From the NCBI GenBank assembly GCA_965112735.1, contig OZ218965.1, forward strand, positions 1,674,001 to 1,738,000: a stretch of DNA of 64,000 bases, written 5' to 3'. Below are positions 57,301 through 64,000 of this stretch, in pieces. This stretch comes from Phaeosaccion multiseriatum. Its lineage: Eukaryota; Ochrophyta, other classes. The translations under genes and the position numbers were made by a program. Numbering within the stretch: the stretch's first letter is position 1; each line of letters opens with the position of its first letter. The notes below the pieces were generated by a model. It made no database searches. It was not told the origin of the DNA and worked only from the letters and a program-made list of their open reading frames with translations.

Positions 57301-59206
57301 GCCCTCCTCCTCTCTATCTCTGCGGTGGTGGTGGTGGTGGTGGTGGTGGTGGCGCTCTCTCTCTCTGACGTCATCATCAAAGCGAATTCTTCGCTTTAGT
57401 CCGTCCCCGTTGATGCGGAGGGCACTCCCTCCCTTTGTAAATGAGGACTCCGAGTAATAGGGACTTCCTCGGCTGCTGCTGGACATGGAGAGCAGGGGGG
57501 ATTGGGTGAGTTCGCCGGCAGAGCTTCCGCCCCCGCCAGCCCGAGGGGTCTCAAAAGTGCCAGGATGCCCTGCTCGCGACGAAGGCAAGAGGCAGCTGCT
57601 GGAGCTCATAGTGCTTGCCGAGCCTGTACCGAGAAGCTGTAGCACGCTGCAGCGCGAGAGCGGGAAGAGGCGAAGCCCGGAAGATGGGAGAGAGGGAGGG
57701 AGGGAGGGAGGGAGGGAGGGAGAGAGGGACACGGGGGGGGGGGTGAAGGTAAGAGACTTGAACGGATGAGGCGCGAGGAGAAGGTGGGAGCGAGAAAGTG
57801 AGTGAAGAGATTGGAGGAGGGGGGGGGGTGCAAGGTGGTGCTTCACGTCGTGACACAATCCCATCAAGCCGCAAGAGAGGAGAAGAGGGGAGGGAGCACC
57901 ACCTTGGGCGGGACAGGCAAGTACAAGTACAAGCACTACTCACTCGTCACGGAAGTCGCAGCATATCATGTCCACGAGGCGGAGGCTCAGGGGTTCCTCT
58001 TCACTTCGGCCTTGGCCTTCGCCACCACCACCTCCATCGTCGTCGACAGTTGTATTCTTGGCCTCCCGAAGCTGCTGCAGCAGCTGCCGCTTGTCTTCCT
58101 CCTTCTCCTTCGCCAGAGCCGCAGCAGCAGCCTCTGCCCCCTTTGCCGCCTCCTCCCTCTCACGATTCGCTGCCGCAACCCTCCCCGCAGCCTCTGTCGT
58201 CGCTTTCCTGGCCCGCGCCTCCGCCTCGCTCTTCGCCCTCCTCAGCGCCAACGCCTGCTGCTGCTCGAGCTTGCCTCGCTCTTCCAGACTCCGTTTCCGC
58301 TCTCCTTCAACCTCTCTTTGCGCTCGCTGTACCACCGTTTCCTTTTCGTGCTCCAAGAAGGCGATTTTACTCTGAGCCTCTGCCACAGCCCGCTCCCGCT
58401 TCTTCCTTTCCTCAATGGGAATGAGCTGCAATTGCGCATCCTGGTCACAAACCTCATTCTTCAGGCCGTCGCACTCTTGCTCCAGGCGCACAACTTGCTC
58501 CGACTTGGCCCGAAGCGCGAGCTCAAGTTGGCGTATCCGCTCCTCTGCAGCAGAAGCAACCGCCGAACTCACACCACCACCACCACCACCACCACCACCA
58601 CCACCACCACCGTCACCACTACCGTCACCACCACCGCCACCAGCGATATCACCGCTGCCCCTGGCGCCGTCGACACGCACACCCATAGCATCTGGACGAG
58701 CAGCGCCCACCACAATAAGAGCAGCAGGGTCAGCCATACCCGCCCCTGCGTCTCCTTCTCTGGCTACAGCGAAAGCCCCGGTCGGAGGCCTCACCCCAGC
58801 GGGAGACCTCACAGGGGAAGCCGCCATCGCTGTCTGGACAGCAGCTCCATTGGTTGTAGAAGCAACAGCAGGGAACGGAGGAGAAGTGGCTGGCTGCTGC
58901 GAGTGGTTTGGCTGTTGCGGCTGAGCAAGGGGGGATGGGCAGGTGCCTCCTGCCCTTTCCACAGGGGCTGCTGATGGCTTCCCTTGCCCCTGCCGGGCCT
59001 TCCTCTCTGCGGCTTCCTTCTCTGCTGCCTCTACAGCTGCGATCTCCGCGGCTTCATCTTCGTCGCTGCTGTCCACATCACCGTGCACTGCGTAGGGAGA
59101 GGACCCACTTCCATTCGGCTGTACCACCAACTGCTGCTGTTCTTGTTGCTGCTGCGACTGGGGTCGTCCTTGGTCTTGCGAGTGTGAACCAGGCTGAGAA
59201 GATCGT

Positions 59207-59251
<45 letters not shown>

Positions 59252-60012
59252 TCCTGCCGTTGCCTCGTCGCATCCCTTCTGACCCGTGCTGAGTGCTGCT
59301 TACGGAGCGCTTCCTGCTTCTTATCCTCATGCGCGCCCCCCTGGGAATGTGTGGGAGGGGGTGTTAACGAGTGCGAGCGAGACAGAGTTGGCGCTCGGGC
59401 TGGGGCTCCCGTAGGAGGGGCGCCTTGTTGGTGTTGCTGCTGCTGGTGGAGCGTGGCAGGGCTCGACTCACTCCGCTGCTGGAATCGCCCTTTGGGCTCC
59501 TCCTCCTCCTGCGGCTGCTGCTGCCGAGGCTGGTGAGTCTTAGACCTTTGCTGCCGTATGAGCTCGGCCTGGCGCTTGTTCTCCTGCATCCTCTGCACCT
59601 GCTTGGGTGTGTACTTCGTTGGCTGCTGCTCTTGCTCCTGCCGCTGGGGCGGCTGCGGAAGCTGCTGAAGCTGCTGATGCTGCTCCTGATGCTGATGCTG
59701 GTGCTGGTGGTACTGCTGTGGCCACTGCTCCTGTTCCTGCTCCTTGCGTTGCTGCTGCCTCGGCGCCTGTAGCTTCAGCTGCGGGTCTGGCGCCGCGGCA
59801 TCGTACCTCCCTGCCCGCCCCCCGCCTTTGGCTTTGCTCATGACCAGCCCCTTTCCTTTTGGCGTCGACACGCCTTTCTTCCAGTGCTCACCACCGCCAT
59901 TCAGATGCGTGAGGGCAGATGACTTCCCCGCCTTCGAAGGGCTCTCCTTACGCGCCTTGCTGCCGCCGGAAGGGGCCAAGGTCAGAGGCTTGGCGCCGCC
60001 CCCTCTCTTCAT
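54350..60012 (-). CDS. Large coiled-coil plus helical-domain protein (1696 aa), unassigned
   Basis: Exons on the minus strand: 60012-57944, 57646-56926, 56650-54350; phases close. The N-terminal half is Lys/Gly-rich then very Gln-rich. Next is a clear coiled coil of about 180 residues (AAEERIRQLELALRAKSEQV ... LAKEKEEDKRQLLQQLREAK), followed by PLSLRLVDMICCDF at the first junction. Exon 2 is Ser-rich with a His tract and acidic patches, ending LSADLLSVVTDMSAIGRDEP. Exon 3 begins KVLIRYVEAVVEVEDAEW and contains helical blocks (RLQKLLIALFHRYSYAG, LLAIRLLHLILRDPLVFAYL, RLSVLRLAATTCRLHGG, HILGQLVKLLHVETWTW) to the end at TPSQYAA. Coiled coil followed by alpha-helical repeats recalls checkpoint adaptors such as ATRIP/Rad26, but I see no decisive motif and leave it unnamed. 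Confidence 0.75.
58573..58632. repeat. Coding (CAC/CCA)n tract
   Basis: Trinucleotide repeat encoding a Gly run in the minus-strand protein. Similar coding trinucleotide tracts occur at 59217-59250 (CTG, Gln), 57322-57353 (GGT, His) and 49023-49090 (GGA, Gly in the plus-strand gene). Confidence 0.85.
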
Positions 60013-61170
60013 AGCTGCTGCTACTGCTGCTTCTTATCCTCGTGACTAGGATGTCTCCACTCTCTCCAGAACGAGAAGCTCTGCCGCAACGATGGCGGCG
60101 GCCACGAACGGCATCGAGCACTGCTCTACCACTGGGGGCTCGTGTGTCAAGCTGAACCTCGTTGGTCCTGGGGGGAGAGGACCCCGCCTTTTCGTCCGCT
60201 GAAATGCCAGGGTCCTCCACCTCCAAGGGCCTTTCCTCGGCGCCGGGCAGCTCCTGCGCCGGTTCTGATTCAAGGGGATTGAAAGGCGTCGCCCCTCCGC
60301 TTCCCCTTCTACTCCTCCCGGCTCTCTCCTGACAACTGAGGCTTTGGATGCTGGCTTTGAGGAGGCAGCAAAGAATACGACTGGTGATAACGGGAGTTGT
60401 GTAGACTGAAGCGCAGATAGCAAAGAGGCATCGACCTCTGTCACTCCGCCCTCACTACTCGCTCGGCGGGAAAGAAGGGAAGGGGGTCGAGAAAAAAAAA
60501 TCGATCATTTCGATTTCCCCCCTCCCCTCCCCGCTCCTCAATCACATTTGCCGATTGCCTTCGTGTGGGAGAGAGGAGAGAGAGAGGAGCGCTTCAGTGC
60601 CACTGCTGGCCTTCCCGGGATCTCCCGCGCCCTTACACAGCTGGTGAGGTAGTTGCATCGACTGAGGAGGGACTATCGAGGAGAGAGAAGGAGGAGGACG
60701 GAGAGGAGGAAGAGTGAAGGAGGACAAGGACCAGTTAGCCCGTGTACTGTACGGCACTTCAGTTGCTGCCCTGCTGCTGCTCTTTTGTTTCCGCCTCTGT
60801 GGACGCAAACTGTCAAGCTTCCGAAGAGGCAGTGCCTGGGAAGAGGAAGTGCCTGGGCAGCGGAGAGGGCGTCGAGGCTGATGGAGATTCCCTCCCGGAG
60901 ACCGCCGTGGCCAGTACCAAGCCCTTGGAGCAGGAGGAGGACGTCTTTTGCCTGGGCTTTATGCTTGGCTCCTGTCCTGCGGCCTCACCCCTCACCCCTC
61001 CCATTTCCTTTTTGTCTTCCATCCCTGGGCGTCTCTGCAGTGGTGAACGGGAGGTCACAACGCTGACTTCGTCCTCCCTTCCCCGCCAAATCTCTCTGCA
61101 ACTTTACTTTGTATCTTGTGCGTTCGGTGTTGCGTAGCAGGTCAAGTAGTAGTTAGGGAGGCAGCAGCTC
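60013..61170. other. 1.2 kb interval upstream of the 1696-aa gene; no firm gene
   Basis: It contains open frames on both strands (for example minus 60046-60444 and plus 60742-61137) without recognisable domains or matching splice partners. A stretch reading EEAVPGKRKCLGSGEGVEADG at about 60825-60890 (+) is moderately protein-like and is followed by CTCTGCAG near 61040. It could be part of a gene leading into the 61171 ORF, but I could not join them. Confidence 0.35.
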
Positions 61171-61419
61171 ATGGACTCTTCCTTCACAGCGTTTCCGTCG
61201 CCCACCTTGCGGAGCAGCAGCAAACAGGCCCGACAGGGGGACGTGGATGAGTGGATGGCGCTGGAAGCCAAAGTCAACAGCGCGGGGAGGATGGCAGCCG
61301 AAGCCAAGGACGTCCTCTTGGAAGACACCATCGCATCGCTGCGGAGGATAGCAGACACCCTCGACCAAGACGCTTGGCTGTACACGCCGAATGGCAGGAA
61401 GATGGCAAACTACGGTTAA
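61171..61419 (+). CDS. Small hypothetical protein (82 aa)
   Basis: Frame from ATG at 61171 to TAA at 61417-61419: MDSSFTAFPSPTLRSSSKQ, then a helical stretch WMALEAKVNSAGRMAAEAKD and DTIASLRRIADTLDQDAWLY, ending TPNGRKMANYG. Composition is balanced, not repetitive, unlike nearby spurious frames. There is no known domain. It could be a complete small gene or the last exon of a longer one. Confidence 0.4.
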   Translation: MDSSFTAFPSPTLRSSSKQARQGDVDEWMALEAKVNSAGRMAAEAKDVLLEDTIASLRRIADTLDQDAWLYTPNGRKMANYG

Positions 61420-62408
61420 TGAACCGTAAGTCAGGCCCCCTCTCTCCGTTGTGGCCTCCTGATACCACACAGACGGAAGGGTTGATTGACCGCACCGTGG
61501 CCCTCCATCTTGACTGCTTGGGAGGCGTCTCTGTAGGTGGTCGGCCCTGAGAAAGTCGCGTGTCTCTTCATTCTCCGTAAGGCCTGGAGTGGCATGCCGT
61601 TTTGGAGCCTCTCCAAGAAAGAAAGGCTGGACGGGAGAAGAGGATGACAATGAGTAGTGAGAAGTGGAAGGGCTCGCTACCTCAATTCCTCTTATGTGCA
61701 GGCACCATCGATAAGGCTGCTTAGGGCGATTCGTTTATCGGTGGATCATCACCAGCGGCTGAAGGAGCTTCTCTCAGCAGGTGATAAAGTGGACGGTGTA
61801 TGTCTGTATGTATATATGTATGTATGAATGAATGAATGTATTTTAAACAATCTATATAGACTCTGCACTACAGTACACCAGGCAGGAGGCCATTTCCTAC
61901 TAAGTACCTTACTTATAGAAGTGGAAGAGTCTCTTATGTACCATACAATATAGACTAGGTATACATCTAAAAGCGTCGCTTCCCCTCCTTTTGCAGGGCA
62001 GATAACGCCGCCAATAACACATCTAACTACAAGGCCCCCCACCGTATGCCCTCTTCCCCAACATACCCGTATACGCCCTCTCCCCTCTTCCCCAACATAC
62101 CCGTATACGCCCTCTTCCCTCTTCCCCAACATACCCGTATACGCCCTCTTCCCTCTTCCCCAACATACCCGCATACGCCCTCTCCCCTCTTACCCAACAT
62201 ACCCGTATACGCCCTCTCCCCTCTCACCCAATAACCTAATCGAGCATGAGCCTGCCCGTCTCCCTTCTCCCCTCCTCCCCACCCGATACCCTAGTGTGCC
62301 TACTACCACCTCTTTATCTTGCCCATCTCAGTCAGTCAACCCCCCTCCCCCATCCCAGTGCTGGTGACGACAGACAGCTTCTCAGCTCGCAATCCGCCAC
62401 GTCTTTCT
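61420..62408. other. Intergenic region with minisatellite, no gene supported
   Basis: About 1 kb between the small ORF and the 3' end of the MYB gene. It includes an AT-rich TATG/AATG tract at about 61800-61840 and the minisatellite described separately. Confidence 0.55.
62036..62230. repeat. Minisatellite, unit about 33 bp, about 5-6 copies
   Basis: Tandem units of the form ACATACCCGTATACGCCCTC plus a CT/CCCC tail ending TCTTCCCCA, with units differing by 1-4 bp. The core ATACCCGTATACGC includes the palindrome CGTATACG. The minus strand reads as a repeated Gly/Arg/Tyr peptide, which I treat as spurious. Confidence 0.92.
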
Positions 62409-63200
62409 TCATTTCTTGAGGGTTCTCTTGGTCCCTTTCCGTGTTGCTCCTGCCCCTGCTCCGCTGGCCGCGACTGCAGGCTGCTGCCCACCCCCGGCGA
62501 CGCGTGCCTCTCTCTTAATTCTCCGCTGAATGAGATTGTATCGGTTCTGTGTGAGAGGGAGGGGAAGAGAGGCAAGAGCACAACAACAACAAAATTAGAA
62601 ACGAAAGTAGGGAGTAAGAGGTCGAGAGTTGGTCGATACATGTCTTCTCTCTCTCTCTCTCTCTTTCTCTCTCCTTTCCCTCTACCTCTCTCACCTTGGT
62701 GTCGTTGTAGCTTCGGCCGGGCAGCTTGCGGCAAATCTCCGCCCATTGATGCTTGCTCTGATTCGAGCGACCCACCTCTGTCTGCTTCCTCTCCTCACAC
62801 AACTGCATGAGTAGCTCCTCCTCCTTCTGCGTCCACGGCTCGTCCTTGCGCAGGCTGGGGTCCAAGTGGTTGAGGTACCGCTCGCGGCACTGCTTGGCTA
62901 CCCTCCCGGGTATAAGCCTCGCCACCTCTGCCCACTTCTGCCCGTGGCGCTCCACCAGCCCCGTCAAACGCGTGTCTTCCTCCCTCGTCCAACTGCCAAT
63001 GCCCTTGACCACCGTGCAACGGTTCAGCGCCGTCCGCCAGTGCAGCATGCAGGCCGTCTCGCTCTTGTCGCGGAAGTTTGAGGCGACCTTGACCCACGCC
63101 GCGTGGCCGTGCTCCAGTACCAACCGTTCCAGCAGATGCGTCTCTGCGTCGCTCCACGCATTCTTATCGTAGTCCTCCAACTGGCCGTCGTCCTTGGCGT

Positions 63201-63233
<33 letters not shown>

Positions 63234-63277
63234 ATCGTGTAACGGACAGAGGCGCCCCGCTGGCCCCCCGGGTGACG

Positions 63278-63309
<32 letters not shown>

Positions 63310-64000
63310 CTGTGAGGGGGAGAGCGAGGGGGGCTCACGCTTAACAGCCGCGTCCTTGTTGCGAGGGGTTGGAGATGCCTTGACAGCCGGCTGTGGCGTG
63401 GCGAGGGAAGCGCACGGGGTGTGGGAAAGAGAGGGAGGGGAGTCGCGGTGGCGGGGGAAAAAATCAGAACAAAAAAATATACAAACAAAACAACACAAAA
63501 AAGGGGTAAAGACGCATGCAAAGAACCGAAGGCGAAGGGACGAAGAAGCTCCCTCCCTCCCCCCTCCAATTTTCGCTGGGGTCCACGGTACCACTGTTGG
63601 TGTTGGCGTTACGAAGACGTTAGCCAGCCATGGCGTTAGCCTTACCTGATGCGAGGCCTGGTGCTTGCGGAGCTTCTCCATCTGATGGTGGTGGAAGGGC
63701 ATGCCCTTTTTTATTCCGTGGCTATGCCTGTGTCCACAAATGGCGTGGAAGTGCCGCTGCTTGGCAACACCGCCCTCCAGATACGTGCACAACACGCCAG
63801 CGCCTCTTTCCGGCAGACACACTCCGTATCTCCCCCGCTCCCCCTTCTCCACCTTGACCCACAGCGAAGCGTCAAGGTCAGCGGGGACTGCTTCCACAGG
63901 CCCTCCCACACTCCTCCGGTCCGTCGGGCTATTGTTGGGGCTTGGGCCGCTGCTGCACGAGAAGCTGCTGTCGTCCTCCGCGGGAAAGGCCTCTGCCGTG
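62409..64000 (-). CDS. Three-repeat MYB transcription factor (R1R2R3), 5'-partial
   Basis: Exons on the minus strand: 64000 (window edge)-63646, 63390-62695, 62546-62409; stop TGA. Exon A encodes an N-terminal region ending in FHHHQMEKLRKHQASHQ, with an unusual Cys/His-rich segment (RHFHAICGHRHSHGIKKGM). Exon B has Gln and Gly runs, then R1 (NAWSDAETHLLERLVLEHGH ... HWRTAL), R2 (GSWTREEDTRLTGLVERHGQKW ... QCRERYLNHLDP) and R3 (EPWTQKEEELLMQLCEERK ... WAEICRKLPGRSYNDTK), with the expected regularly spaced tryptophans. Exon C completes R3 with NRYNLIQRRIKRE, the recognition-helix end. 3R-MYBs typically control G2/M cell-cycle genes; this role here is inferred. The start lies right of the window. 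Confidence 0.9.

Noticed and set aside
60046-60444. 132-residue minus-strand ORF upstream of the 1696-aa gene
   Set aside because: Biased composition, ends just before the real start at 60012 in another frame, no domain; probably 5' UTR or promoter sequence.
61153-61650. 165-residue minus-strand ORF opposite the 82-aa ORF
   Set aside because: It overlaps the more balanced plus-strand frame and shows no domain or splice partner; treated as a shadow.
62027-62234. Repeat peptide ORFs (Gly/Arg/Tyr) over the minisatellite
   Set aside because: Open only because the repeat unit lacks stops; no start context, splice sites or domain.
1-64000. tRNA, rRNA or snRNA genes
   Set aside because: I looked for cloverleaf-like and Sm-site-like segments by eye and found none convincing; a covariance-model scan would be needed to exclude them.
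1-64000. Bacterial or viral origin of the window
   Set aside because: Dozens of frame-consistent spliceosomal introns, a 20S beta-5 subunit, cytosolic uL4 and RabGGTase show nuclear eukaryotic DNA.

Overview
The window is nuclear DNA of a eukaryote with short spliceosomal introns. The most likely source is a photosynthetic stramenopile (heterokont) alga with a red secondary plastid. Introns are mostly GT-AG, about 100-600 nt, with pyrimidine-rich acceptors that are often CT or CA microsatellites; two GC-AG introns fit the frames. Four predicted proteins (release factor RF3, a PsbP-domain protein, a DUF1995 protein and a 201-aa protein) begin with an ER-type signal peptide whose predicted cleavage site is followed directly by Phe. 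That is the classical bipartite plastid-targeting signature of heterokonts. I cannot name the species.

Layout. At 3-4580 (+) is the 3' part of a Tat-SF1/Cus2 splicing factor. 4581-8105 is gene-poor: a cysteine-rich exon candidate (-), a roughly 0.7 kb inverted-repeat element holding a PHD-finger fragment, a decayed (-) gene candidate and a 59-bp-arm hairpin. At 8106-12325 (+) is a ten-exon plastid RF3 gene. At 12543-15304 (-) is a PsbP-domain protein, head-to-head with a phytol/farnesol-kinase-like gene (15480-17018, +). A segment of about 3.5 kb (15625 to about 19140), holding most of that kinase gene and a small (-) gene, is repeated at 21666 to about 25272. The 2.5 kb between the copies carries low-complexity and possibly mobile-element-derived ORFs.

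25340-27499 (+) is a nine-exon gene of unknown function, with a stray piece of the PsbP gene in one intron. Then come proteasome beta-5 (27745-29213, -), a small plastid protein (29547-30152, +), Rab geranylgeranyltransferase alpha (30895-32322, +), an Mpv17/PMP22-family protein (32631-34602, -), ribosomal protein uL4/RPL4 (35592-36936, +), a DUF1995/LPA3-like plastid protein (37650-39588, -), an RHD3/Sey1-type GTPase (39837-44097, +), a 2335-aa unknown protein (44559-54002, +), a 1696-aa coiled-coil plus helical protein (54350-60012, -), a small ORF (61171-61419, +) and the 3' part of a three-repeat MYB gene (62409-64000, -).

Genes are often paired head-to-head across 175-990 bp, so several promoters are probably shared. 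The functional mix is housekeeping (proteasome, ribosome, prenylation, splicing, ER GTPase, MYB) plus plastid upkeep (translation termination, a thylakoid-lumen PsbP-like protein, LPA3-like assembly, isoprenoid-alcohol phosphorylation). Exon models were built by hand: donors and acceptors were accepted only when the reading frame closed across each junction. The main uncertainties are the first exons and introns of the kinase genes and the 5-8 kb interval.
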